Position numbers and translations under genes: made by a program. A DNA stretch of 64,000 nt. Source: Bradyrhizobium betae (lineage in GTDB: Bacteria; Pseudomonadota; Alphaproteobacteria; Rhizobiales; Xanthobacteraceae). The DNA lies in assembly GCF_004123905.1 (NCBI RefSeq), contig NZ_MZXW01000015.1, positions 434,001 through 498,000 on the forward strand, read 5' to 3'. Shown one piece after another: positions 8,430-15,709 of this stretch (position 1 is its first letter; each line of letters starts with the position of its first letter). The notes below the pieces were generated by a model. The model ran no database searches. It worked only from the letters and a program-made list of their open reading frames with translations, and was not told the origin of the DNA.

Positions 8430-9430
8430 GCACCGCGCCTCTTCTCGACGTGAAGGATCTCGAGCAGCGCTACACGCTGCCCCGCGAGAGCCTGTTCCGC
8501 CCGCCCGGCCAGGTGCGCGCGCTCAACGGCGTCAGCGTGCAGGTCCAGGCCGGCAAGAGCCTCGGCATCGTCGGCGAGTCCGGCTCGGGCAAGTCCACCT
8601 TGGCGCGGGTCGTGATGGCGCTGGAGCGGCCGACCGCGGGGCAGGTCGCGCTGCTCGGGCGCGACCTCAACCGCATTCCGCCTGACGAGTTGCGCCGCGC
8701 ACGCCGCGATTTCCAGATGGTGTTCCAGGATCCCTATGGATCGCTCGACCCGCGTCAGACCATCGCGCGCATCGTGGCCGAGCCGCTCACTGTGCTTGAT
8801 GGCGCCGACCGCACCACCTTTCGCGATCGCGTCGCCGCGGTGCTGCGCCAGGTCGGCTTGCGTGATGCCGACACGGACAAATATCCGCACGAGTTCTCCG
8901 GCGGCCAGCGCCAGCGCATCGCGATCGCGCGTGCACTGATCACCCAGCCAAAACTGATCGTCGCCGACGAGCCGGTTTCCGCGCTCGACGTCTCCGTGCA
9001 GGCCCAGGTCCTCAACCTGATGCAGGACCTCCAGGAGCAGTTTGGCCTCAGCTACGTCCTGATCAGCCACGACCTCGCGGTGGTCGACTATCTCTGTGAC
9101 GAGGTCGCGGTGATGTATCTCGGCCGGATCGTCGAGCAGGGGCGGCCGGAGGATTTGTTCGAGCACTGCGCCCATCCCTACACGCGGGCGCTGCTGGACG
9201 CGGTGCCGCGGGCACGGGCCGGCGGTGGCCGGCGCCGGCGCGGAGCCCAGGCGATCGCCTCGCAATCGGCGACTGCAACGGGGTGTCCCTATGTCGCGCG
9301 CTGTGCGCTTGCCGACCAGCATTGCCGCGAAGCCCTGCCTGAGCTACGCAAGGTGGGCGAGGGGCACCTTGCCGCCTGTCACAAGGCCGAGGCCGTGATG
9401 GCGTTGCCGCCAGCCGCCATGGAAGGTTAG
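8426..9430 (+). CDS. ABC transporter ATP-binding protein, DppF/OppF type
   Basis: A 334-residue partner ATPase. Walker A G-E-S-G-S-G-K-S is at residues 50-57, followed by the Q-loop in Q-M-V-F-Q-D-P-Y-G-S-L-D-P-R, signature F-S-G-G-Q-R-Q-R-I and Walker B I-V-A-D-E-P-V-S-A-L-D. The extended first loop with R-x-S-L-F-R-P-P is typical of DppF/OppF. It also ends with paired cysteines (C-P-Y-V-A-R-C...C). ATG at 8426 overlaps the previous stop by four bases. The next gene, the binding protein, begins after 55 bases with its own Shine-Dalgarno. Confidence 0.94.
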   Translation: MSTAPLLDVKDLEQRYTLPRESLFRPPGQVRALNGVSVQVQAGKSLGIVGESGSGKSTLARVVMALERPTAGQVALLGRDLNRIPPDELRRARRDFQMVFQDPYGSLDPRQTIARIVAEPLTVLDGADRTTFRDRVAAVLRQVGLRDADTDKYPHEFSGGQRQRIAIARALITQPKLIVADEPVSALDVSVQAQVLNLMQDLQEQFGLSYVLISHDLAVVDYLCDEVAVMYLGRIVEQGRPEDLFEHCAHPYTRALLDAVPRARAGGGRRRRGAQAIASQSATATGCPYVARCALADQHCREALPELRKVGEGHLAACHKAEAVMALPPAAMEG

Positions 9431-9485
9431 TGTCCCGCGCGGAATGGGCGTAGTCTTGGGAAGACAGAGGGCCGGAGAGTTGGGC

Positions 9486-10982
9486 ATGTTCAAAAAACTA
9501 TCGATCGTTGCATTTGCGGCCGCGCTCGTCGCAGCGCCGCTGCCGGTCCTGGCGCAGAGCAAGAAGGACAGCGTCGTCATGGCGATGGCGCTGGAGCCGC
9601 CGGGGCTCGATCCCACCAATGCCGCCGCCGCCGCGATCGCCGAGGTCACGCTCTACAACATCTATGAGACCCTGACCAAGATCAACGAGGACGGCTCGGT
9701 CTCGCCGCTGCTGGCCGAGAGCTGGACTGCCTCGCCTGATCTGAAGACCTATACTTTCAAGCTGCGCAAGGGCGTCAAATTCCACAACGGTGAACCCTTC
9801 GATTCCGCGGCGGTGAAGTTCTCGTTCGAGCGCAATGCGGCGCCGACCAGCACCAACAAGGACAAGAGCCTGTACCAGGCTTTTGATAAGGTCGACGCGC
9901 CGGATGCCGACACGATCGTGATCACAGTGAAATACTCCGAGCCGAACCTGCCGTTCCTGCTGGGACAGGCGGGCGGCTCGATCGTCGAGCCGAAGAGCGC
10001 GGCCACCAACGTCACGCAGCCGGTCGGTACTGGACCCTATCAGCTCGGAGCCTGGGCCAAGGGTTCGTCGATCACGCTGAACAAATGGGCCGATTATCGC
10101 AACGCCTCCGCGATCAAGCTGTCCAAGGTGACGATCCGCTTCATCTCCGATCCGGCGGCGCAGGTGGCGGCGCTGCTGTCGGGCGACGTCGATGCGTTCC
10201 CGCGCGTCGCAGCTGCCCGCGCCTTGCCCCAGTTCAAATCCGATCCGCGCTTTTCGGTGCTGGTTGGCGGCTCCAAGGCCAAGACCATCGTCGCGTTCAA
10301 CCACCGCAAGAAGCCGCTTGATGACGTCCGCGTCCGTCGCGCCATCATCGCCGCGATCGACCGCAAGGCCATGATCGACGGTGCGGTGGACGGCTTCGGC
10401 ACGCCGATCGGCAGCTTCTACGTGCCGGGATCGCTCGGCTATGTCGACACCACAGGCATCAACCTCTACGACCCCGAGAAGGCCAAGAAGCTCCTTGCGG
10501 AGGCCGGTGTCACCACGCCGCTCGAACTGTCGCTCAAGCTGCCGCCGCCGTCCTATGCGCGGCAGGGTGGCGAGATCGTCGCGGCCCAGCTCGCCAAGAT
10601 CGGCATCATCGCCAAGATCGAGAACGTCGAATGGGCGCAATGGCTGTCGCAGGTGTTCGCCGGCAATGGTCCGCATAATTTCGACCTCACCATCGTCAGC
10701 CACGTCGAGCCGTTTGACCTCGTCAAGGTCACCGAGCCCGACTACTATCTCGGCTACAACAACGAGGCCTTCAACGCGCTCTACAAGCAGATCGTCTCGA
10801 CGCCCGACGATGCCGCCCGTGCCAAACTTCTCGGCGACGCCCAGCGCATGCTCGCCACCGACGCCGTCTCCGCCTACATGTACCAGCCGCAGCTGATCAC
10901 CATCACAGCCAAGAAGCTGAAGGGCGTCTGGAAAGACGTGCCCCAATACGAGAACGATTTCTCGACGTGGTCTTGGGAATAA
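9486..10982 (+). CDS. ABC transporter substrate-binding protein, family 5 (DppA/OppA type)
   Basis: A 498-residue exported solute receptor. The start at 9486 is chosen because it gives a clean Sec signal (M-F-K-K-L, hydrophobic stretch, cleavage after V-L-A) and is preceded by GGAG eight bases upstream; a more upstream Met at 9444 would bury the signal. The mature part has the SBP family 5 hallmarks: L-D-P-T-N near the start, E-T-L-T-K-I, the repeated W-T-A-S-P-D-x-K-T-Y-T-F-x-L-R-K-G-V-K-F-H-N-G block and a late Y-x-P-Q-L region. Unusually it is last in the operon rather than first. The substrate is not predictable from sequence. Confidence 0.94.
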   Translation: MFKKLSIVAFAAALVAAPLPVLAQSKKDSVVMAMALEPPGLDPTNAAAAAIAEVTLYNIYETLTKINEDGSVSPLLAESWTASPDLKTYTFKLRKGVKFHNGEPFDSAAVKFSFERNAAPTSTNKDKSLYQAFDKVDAPDADTIVITVKYSEPNLPFLLGQAGGSIVEPKSAATNVTQPVGTGPYQLGAWAKGSSITLNKWADYRNASAIKLSKVTIRFISDPAAQVAALLSGDVDAFPRVAAARALPQFKSDPRFSVLVGGSKAKTIVAFNHRKKPLDDVRVRRAIIAAIDRKAMIDGAVDGFGTPIGSFYVPGSLGYVDTTGINLYDPEKAKKLLAEAGVTTPLELSLKLPPPSYARQGGEIVAAQLAKIGIIAKIENVEWAQWLSQVFAGNGPHNFDLTIVSHVEPFDLVKVTEPDYYLGYNNEAFNALYKQIVSTPDDAARAKLLGDAQRMLATDAVSAYMYQPQLITITAKKLKGVWKDVPQYENDFSTWSWE

Positions 10983-11031
10983 GGGGCGAGGGCACGAGTC
11001 CGCAGCCTCAGCGCCTGAAGCAGATCTATCA

Positions 11032-11162
11032 CCGTCACCCAGAGGTGGCCGCTTCTTCAGCGGCCCTCGAAGGGCGACGGCCCGGCTGCATCCCGGCCGT
11101 GCATCCTTCGAGGCTCCCGATGGGACGCGTTGCGTCCCATCACTCGCACCTCAGGATGACGG
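11032..11162. repeat. Palindromic REP-like doublet, copy A (131 bases)
   Basis: Left half begins CCGTCACCCAGAGG with an internal GGCCGC...GCGGCC hairpin. Right half carries CATCCTTCGAGG, then a GATGGGACGC-GTT-GCGTCCCATC hairpin, and ends CACCTCAGGATGACGG. Length is identical (131 bases) to the copies at 11771 and 11950. It lies just after the importer operon, where it could serve as a transcript end. Confidence 0.88.
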
Positions 11163-11227
11163 AGTGACAAGGTCCGTCGTTTTCGAAGTGCAGAGAACGA
11201 AATAAAACAGCGGCACACTCAAAAATT

Positions 11228-11239
11228 GCTTTATAAAGC
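11228..11239. promoter_or_regulatory. 12-base perfect palindrome in AT-rich patch
   Basis: GCTTTATAAAGC is a perfect palindrome about 85 bases ahead of the GIY-YIG start, in the only AT-rich part of this repeat island. It could be a protein-binding site or part of a promoter. A function is inference only. Confidence 0.3.
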
Positions 11240-11258
11240 GTTAACAACCAGCACTCCG

Positions 11259-11320
11259 CCGTCATCCTGAGGTGCGAGACGCGCGGCGCAACGCGCCACG
11301 TGGCGAGCCTCGAAGGATGA
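11259..11320. repeat. REP-like half, left of GIY-YIG gene
   Basis: This 62-base half runs from CCGTCATCCTGAGGTGCGAG to CGAGCCTCGAAGGATGA. It is the reverse complement of the right halves elsewhere in outer and inner conserved blocks, but its internal hairpin (GGCGC-AAC-GCGCC core) is unrelated in sequence to theirs. Its inner end supplies AAGGA seven bases before the GTG start of the GIY-YIG gene. Confidence 0.85.
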
Positions 11321-11324
11321 TGTT

Positions 11325-11633
11325 GTGGGCATCTATGTCTACATGCTGCGCTGCGCGGACGGCTCGTTCTACATTGGAAGCGCCACTGGCGAGGACACGT
11401 CCAAGCGGGTCGACGAGCACAATGCCGGCGCTTATCCAGGATACACCTATTCGCGACGACCGGTCGTTCTGGTGTGGTCGGAATATTTCGATCGCATCAC
11501 TGACGGCATTGCGGCCGAGCGCCAGCTCAAGGGATGGAGCCGCGCCAAGAAGCAAGCGCTCATTCGGTCTGATTGGAAATCCGTGAGCCAGCTTGCACGC
11601 AGGCGCGCTGGAGCACCCAGGCAGAAGAAGTAA
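11325..11633 (+). CDS. GIY-YIG nuclease-domain protein embedded in palindromic repeats
   Basis: A 102-residue single-domain GIY-YIG endonuclease of the small YhbQ/UPF0213-like type. Key positions are present: V-Y-M at 5-7 and Y-I-G at 16-18 (the two strands naming the fold), Arg28 and His32 in S-K-R-V-D-E-H-N, and the metal-binding Glu65 in A-A-E-R-Q-L-K-G-W, so it is probably catalytically intact. The C-terminus is basic (R-R-R-A-G-A-P-R-Q-K-K). The start is the GTG at 11325 with an AAGGA sequence seven bases upstream; that sequence is part of the repeat half ending at 11320. The gene is enclosed by inverted repeat halves with no other gene within the island. Its target and role are unknown; an enzyme acting on the repeat hairpins is the attractive hypothesis. 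Confidence 0.85.
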   Translation: MGIYVYMLRCADGSFYIGSATGEDTSKRVDEHNAGAYPGYTYSRRPVVLVWSEYFDRITDGIAAERQLKGWSRAKKQALIRSDWKSVSQLARRRAGAPRQKK

Positions 11634-11638
11634 GCGCT

Positions 11639-11722
11639 GGTCCGGCGGCATCCGGGCCGTACATCCTTCGAGGCTCCCGATGGGACGCTTTGCGTCCCAT
11701 CACTCGCACCTCAGGATGACGG
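11639..11722. repeat. REP-like half, right of GIY-YIG gene
   Basis: Begins five bases after the GIY-YIG stop codon. It carries the centre segment CATCCGGGCCGTACATCC, the CTTCGAGG block, an ATGGGACGC-TTT-GCGTCCCAT hairpin and the outer end CACCTCAGGATGACGG. Apart from its first bases it matches the right half of the 11771 copy essentially exactly. Confidence 0.87.
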
Positions 11723-11770
11723 GGCAAGCAGGGTGCTCAGCGGCGCATGACGCTTGGCGTGCATCCATCA

Positions 11771-11901
11771 CCGTCACCCTGAGGTGGCCGCTTCTTCAGC
11801 GGCCCTCGAAGGGCGACGGCCCGGCTGCGTCCGGGCCGTACATCCTTCGAGGCTCCCGATGGGACGCTTTGCGTCCCATCACTCGCACCTCAGGATGACG
11901 G
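11771..11901. repeat. Palindromic REP-like doublet, copy D (131 bases)
   Basis: Full doublet with left hairpin GGCCGC...GCGGCC and right hairpin ATGGGACGC-TTT-GCGTCCCAT. The spacer following it (11902-11949) repeats the spacer before it (11723-11770) with only one base changed near the end, showing tandem duplication. Confidence 0.88.
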
Positions 11902-11949
11902 GGCAAGCAGGGTGCTCAGCGGCGCATGACGCTTGGCGTGCATCTATCA

Positions 11950-12080
11950 CCGTCCCCCTGAGGTGGCCGCTCTTCAGCGGCCCTCGAAGGGCGGCGGCCC
12001 GGCTGCATCACGGCCGTACATCCTTCGAGGCTCGCCCGGCAGCGGAGTCGCGCTGCCGAACTCGCACCTCAGGATGATGG
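11950..12080. repeat. Palindromic REP-like doublet, copy E (131 bases)
   Basis: Same outer and centre blocks as copy D, but the right-half hairpin is CGGCAGCG...CGCTGCCG instead of the GGGACGC type. The loop-stem sequence has been replaced while pairing is preserved. A terminal GATGATGG replaces GATGACGG. Confidence 0.86.
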
Positions 12081-12354
12081 GGCGAGCAGCCTGCTCAGCG
12101 GCGCGTGACGATTTCGGAATATTAGCATCATACCCCTGTTTTGCCCGACGAGTCAAATGGCGCGCCTGCCCGTTGTCCCTTGCGGGAGAGGGCAGCGACG
12201 CTGGCAGACACGAACTCACTTGGGTGAGGGGTATGTCTCCGCAGATACTTGTCTCTCAAGCCTGAGCGACCCCATCCGCGTAAGCCATTGATTCCACTAT
12301 CCCCGTCTACTGTGCATGGGGTTGTTTTCGAAATTTGTGTTTAGCCGCACGTCG

Positions 12355-13908
12355 TCAAGCCGCCGCCGGCAGATCCGGATCCGCAATCGCGCCCGCCACG
12401 CGCACCCGCACCCGCAACGCATTGCCCGGCAGATACGCAATCGGCATGTCCTCGACGTCGACGGTCTTGAGACTGTCGCGCGCGGCTCCGGCCTGAACCG
12501 CGCGGTCGGCGGCGATATCGCGTGCGGCGGCAATCGCATCCTCGCGGCTGAGGTCGCGGAACACCTGGTCGGCTTCGCCAGAGACTTGCGCGATCGCGGC
12601 GCCCACCGCATTGGCGCAGTCGCCATGCGGCACGCGCACGATCTCGGAAATGCCGGGCAGGCGATCCGGCACCAGGAAGGCGCCGCCGCCAACCGCCAGC
12701 AGCGGCACGTCGCCGGCCTCGGTCTTCATGCGGTCGATGTCTTCCTCCAGCTTGCGCCAGGCGTCGCGCAGCGCGGCCTCGATCAGGCGTTTCGGCAGAT
12801 TGGCGACGCGTGAGCGGTCGCCGATGTCGATGAGACCTGCCGCAACTGCGATGTCCGTCGCAGTGAGGCGCGCGCCGCCGAACACCAGCGCATCCGACGT
12901 CAGGCGATAGCCGACGCTGAGCGGGCCGACGCGGACCGGGTCCTCGTCGACATGGCTGCCGCCGCCGAGCCCGATCGACAGGAGGTCAGGCATCCGGAAC
13001 AGCGTGCGTACGCCGCCGACCTCAACCACGGCATTGGCCTCGCGCGGAAAACCGTGGCGAAGCTGGCCGATGTCGCTGGTGGTGCCGCCGACGTCGACGA
13101 CCATGGCGTCGTCGAGGCCGGACAGATGCGCGGCGCCACGCATGGAGTTGGTGGCGCCGGAGGCAAAGCTCATCACCGGGAAGGCGGTGGCGATCTCGGC
13201 CTGCATCACGGTGCCGTCGTTCTGGGTCAGGAACAGCGGCGCATCGATGCCGCTGTCGGCGATCGCCTTGCGGAAGGCCGCGACCGTGGTGATGGCGAGG
13301 TCGTGCAGGGAGGCGTTGAGCAGCGCGGCGTTCTCGCGCTCCAGAAGACCGATGCGGCCGAGATCGTGCGACATCGTCACCGCGACATCAGGACAGATCT
13401 CGGCGAGGATCTCGCGGGCCGTCGTCTCGCAGGAGGGATCGAGCGGCGAGAAGCTCGAGCACACCGCGACCGAGCGCAGGCCCGCATCCTTGATCTTTCG
13501 CGCGGCGTGCTTGAGGCCGGCGATGTCGAGCGGCATGAACGGGCGGCCATCATAGTCGTGGCCGCCTTCCAGCATGAAGATCTCGCCATTGACGAGCGTG
13601 GCGAGGTCAGTGGGCCAGTCGCAGAACGGCGGCAGCGAGGCGCTGGCGGGCATGCCGATGCGGATCGCGGCGATCTTCTGGACGTGACGGCGCTGCACCA
13701 CCGCGTTGATGAAATGCGTGGTGCCGATCACGACCGCATCGACCTTCACCGCGGCGGCGGGCTCGGCACGCAACGCCTTCAGCGCGTCGAGGATGCCCGA
13801 GGTGACGTCGGCCGTGGTCGGACGCTTGACGGAATGGACGACCTTCTCGTCGACGATCAGCACGGCGTCCGTGTTGGTGCCGCCGACGTCGATGCCAATA
13901 CGCTTCAT
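12355..13908 (-). CDS. Hydantoinase/oxoprolinase-family protein (HyuA-like)
   Basis: A 517-residue protein of the hydantoinase/oxoprolinase A family, an acetate/sugar-kinase-fold ATPase used for ATP-dependent opening of hydantoin, 5-oxoproline or related cyclic amides. The N-terminal block M-K-R-I-G-I-D-V-G-G-T-N-T-D-A-V-L is the first nucleotide loop; I-G-T-T-H-F-I-N-A-V and a later D-V-G-G-T-T-S-D-I-G are the other family motifs. It is shorter than full HyuA (about 690) and no HyuB partner is adjacent, so it belongs to the short form that occurs beside DUF917 proteins. It is the last gene of the IclR-Pot-AroM-DUF917 run, six bases after the DUF917 gene. Substrate unknown. Confidence 0.9.
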   Translation of the reverse strand: MKRIGIDVGGTNTDAVLIVDEKVVHSVKRPTTADVTSGILDALKALRAEPAAAVKVDAVVIGTTHFINAVVQRRHVQKIAAIRIGMPASASLPPFCDWPTDLATLVNGEIFMLEGGHDYDGRPFMPLDIAGLKHAARKIKDAGLRSVAVCSSFSPLDPSCETTAREILAEICPDVAVTMSHDLGRIGLLERENAALLNASLHDLAITTVAAFRKAIADSGIDAPLFLTQNDGTVMQAEIATAFPVMSFASGATNSMRGAAHLSGLDDAMVVDVGGTTSDIGQLRHGFPREANAVVEVGGVRTLFRMPDLLSIGLGGGSHVDEDPVRVGPLSVGYRLTSDALVFGGARLTATDIAVAAGLIDIGDRSRVANLPKRLIEAALRDAWRKLEEDIDRMKTEAGDVPLLAVGGGAFLVPDRLPGISEIVRVPHGDCANAVGAAIAQVSGEADQVFRDLSREDAIAAARDIAADRAVQAGAARDSLKTVDVEDMPIAYLPGNALRVRVRVAGAIADPDLPAAA

Positions 13909-13914
13909 GGGGTC

Positions 13915-15021
13915 TTAAGCTCCAGCCGCAGCGGGCGAGAAGAGGGAACGGAAATCGAGGTCGTAGCCGAAGGCGCGCGGCCCGACGAATTCGAGACCGC
14001 GGGGGCTCGTCAGCACCGGCGGCGCGGGCAGGGCGACGACGGTGACGCGCTGGCCGTAGCGGATGGTCTCGGTGCCGATGCCATGGCCGTTGACGCTGTC
14101 GAGCACGCAGATCAAATCGGGCGACGTCGCGATCGCCTCCTCACCGCGCCAGGCCACGATCCATTCGTTCTGGAACGAGAGCTTGAGCTTCGTGCCCCGA
14201 TCGGCATCGCTGCCGTCGACCATCGCGGTGCCGCGCAAGAATCCTTCCGTCGTGCGCCGGGCGACGTCGACGATCTTGCCGGTGAACAGCTTCTTGCCGC
14301 CTTCGGTTGCGAGCAGCGCGGCGATCGGATCCTCGTGACGGCGATTGGCCTCCTGCACGGCGCGGCCGATGCCGATAGCCTTGGTGGTGGTGAAGTGAAT
14401 GCCCCAGTCCTTCACCTCGCGGCCGGTGCGCGGCGCCTTGCTGGTGGAGGCGATCGAGCCCATCTCGACGCAAATCTTGCGGCTCGCCCGCTCCATCCAT
14501 TTCCAGGTAGGCACCTTGGTCACGACAGCCTCGATGCCGCGCGGATCGTACAGCGTGCAGGGGTAGGGACGTAAATCTCCGATCGCGACCGACGTCATCT
14601 GCGCCTCGGGGAAGGCGCGGCCCATGCAGTCGGCGTCCACCACAGGGATGCCGAGATGGGCGGCCGCCATCAGCGCCTGCACGCCGTTGCCGCCGCCGAT
14701 CTCAACCGACATCACGGCGCGGAACTTGATGCCGTTGATCTCCTCCTGCATGCGCACGGCGCGCGCGATGTTGCGGCTGTCGGCAAGCCGTTCCTGCCCG
14801 ACCAGCGGCGCGCCCATGTTGGAGACCACCGCGACCCAGTCGTCGTCGTCGAGGTCGAGCGGCGACATCAATTGCACGCGGGTACCCTCGGCATAGAGCC
14901 GGCGCAGATTGAGCAGGCCGAGATAGGGGCTGCCGCCGCCGCCGGTGCCGAGAATCCAGGCGCCGACCGCGAGTGCCTCGATCTCCTCGAGGCTGATCGT
15001 CTTCAATTCCGCACTTCTCAC
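13915..15021 (-). CDS. DUF917-family protein
   Basis: A 368-residue protein of family DUF917, whose members typically sit beside hydantoinase-like ATPases; one characterised relative acts on a sulfur-containing hydantoin. I use the GTG at 15021, which overlaps the AroM-like stop as GTGA; the longer open frame to 15249 is read-through of the previous gene. The N-terminal I-L-G-T-G-G-G-G-S-P-Y segment (about residues 24-34) is typical, and V-D-A-D-C-M-G-R-A-F-P-E follows near residue 130. It probably acts with the downstream HyuA-like protein on the same substrate. No catalytic assignment is possible from sequence alone. Confidence 0.88.
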   Translation of the reverse strand: MRSAELKTISLEEIEALAVGAWILGTGGGGSPYLGLLNLRRLYAEGTRVQLMSPLDLDDDDWVAVVSNMGAPLVGQERLADSRNIARAVRMQEEINGIKFRAVMSVEIGGGNGVQALMAAAHLGIPVVDADCMGRAFPEAQMTSVAIGDLRPYPCTLYDPRGIEAVVTKVPTWKWMERASRKICVEMGSIASTSKAPRTGREVKDWGIHFTTTKAIGIGRAVQEANRRHEDPIAALLATEGGKKLFTGKIVDVARRTTEGFLRGTAMVDGSDADRGTKLKLSFQNEWIVAWRGEEAIATSPDLICVLDSVNGHGIGTETIRYGQRVTVVALPAPPVLTSPRGLEFVGPRAFGYDLDFRSLFSPAAAGA

Positions 15022-15704
15022 GACACCAGCTCCTCGACAATGCGGGCCGCGGCGGCAATGCCGAGAATCACAGGACCGGGATAGGCTTTGCGCACGCGTG
15101 CCTTGTTGGCGCTGGTGTAGCTGATGCAGTCCATCACCACGAGATCGGGTTCGAGGTCGGCCATCGTGCGCGCGGCTTCGTCGACCGTGGCATCGTCGGA
15201 ACCGGGACGCAGGGTGATGCCGACGACCTCGACGCCGTCGCGCTGCCACTTCCTGTCGATCAGCGCGGTCTGCTCAGCCAGCGGCGAGAACACGCCGAGC
15301 CGGCCATTCGGCAGCACGGCTTCGACGAGATTATGCAGGATGGCCGAGGGGAGAATGACGAGACCGTCCGCGGCGAGATTGGGAAATTTGCCGGTGCAGG
15401 CCATCAGCGTCACGCCGACGCCCTCGTGCTTGAAGCGGGTGATCTGCTGGCTCGCGCGGCGCTCGACTTCCTTCTTGCTGATGGTGACGCCGTCGCCATT
15501 CGGCAGCAGCGTGAACAGCGTGTCGTAGCCGTCCATCGGCGGGATGGCGTCGATCTCGGCACGGCTCATGCCGTCGAGCGCGCCGCGCAGCTCGATCTGG
15601 ATGCCCGACGAGAGCACGGTAGCGATCTCGGCGGCGACGGTGGGGCGCGGGCTCTGGCCGATCACGACGACCCCGATGCGCTGGTGCTGCAATGGCATGT
15701 TCAT
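15018..15704 (-). CDS. AroM-family protein (Asp/Glu/hydantoin racemase superfamily)
   Basis: A 228-residue AroM-like protein. It begins I-G-V-V-V-I-G-Q-S-P-R-P near residue 9 and contains two cysteines in the positions expected of the two-cysteine racemase superfamily: Cys103 in L-M-A-C-T-G-K-F and Cys193 in V-M-D-C-I-S-Y-T. In true hydantoin and glutamate racemases such cysteines are the two acid/base residues. Its neighbours (HyuA-like, DUF917, importer) make a racemase or isomerase for a hydantoin-like substrate plausible; that is inference, since E. coli AroM itself has no known function. ATG at 15704 is preferred to a Met 14 codons upstream. Confidence 0.85.
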   Translation of the reverse strand: MNMPLQHQRIGVVVIGQSPRPTVAAEIATVLSSGIQIELRGALDGMSRAEIDAIPPMDGYDTLFTLLPNGDGVTISKKEVERRASQQITRFKHEGVGVTLMACTGKFPNLAADGLVILPSAILHNLVEAVLPNGRLGVFSPLAEQTALIDRKWQRDGVEVVGITLRPGSDDATVDEAARTMADLEPDLVVMDCISYTSANKARVRKAYPGPVILGIAAAARIVEELVS

Positions 15705-15709
15705 TTGGT

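Larger units (their letters stand above)
10983..11258. other. Non-coding stretch with one repeat copy and an AT-rich patch
   Basis: Between the binding-protein stop and the repeat half that leads the GIY-YIG gene. It contains one full 131-base palindromic element (11032-11162), then about 95 bases noticeably richer in A and T than the surroundings, including the palindrome GCTTTATAAAGC at 11228-11239. No convincing protein-coding frame was found. The AT-rich patch could hold the promoter for the GIY-YIG gene. Confidence 0.6.
11259..11722 (+). mobile_element. Candidate repeat-flanked GIY-YIG unit
   Basis: A 464-base unit in which an inverted pair of repeat halves (11259-11320 and 11639-11722) flanks a single GIY-YIG nuclease gene. 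In the other copies the two halves are joined directly through a short GC-rich centre; here that centre is replaced by the gene. The left half provides the AAGGA Shine-Dalgarno of the gene. The arrangement resembles a self-contained autonomous partner of the gene-less repeat doublets, as RAYT transposases are for REP sequences. The arrangement is seen directly; mobility is inferred. Confidence 0.5.
11634..12354. other. 721-base non-coding repeat island
   Basis: This stretch holds one repeat half (11639-11722) and two full 131-base doublets (11771-11901 and 11950-12080), separated by nearly identical 48-base spacers, so the whole is a tandem array with a period of about 179 bases. From about 12081 to 12354 there is no credible gene. 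A short segment around 12160-12230 (CTTGCGGGAGAGGGCAG and ACTTGGGTGAGGGG) looks like a remnant of a second dispersed repeat type. The hydantoinase-like gene ends at 12355. Confidence 0.7.

Noticed and set aside
10967..12265. Several 60-130 codon frames across the repeat island
   Set aside because: They are translations of the repeats themselves (same peptide recurring in each copy, for example S-R-L-P-M-G-R) and have no conserved start or ribosome site. Only the GIY-YIG frame has a domain.
12952..14574. A 540-codon plus-strand frame across the HyuA-like and DUF917 genes
   Set aside because: It crosses two well-supported minus-strand genes and has low-complexity His/Arg/Asp composition typical of antisense reading in high-GC DNA.
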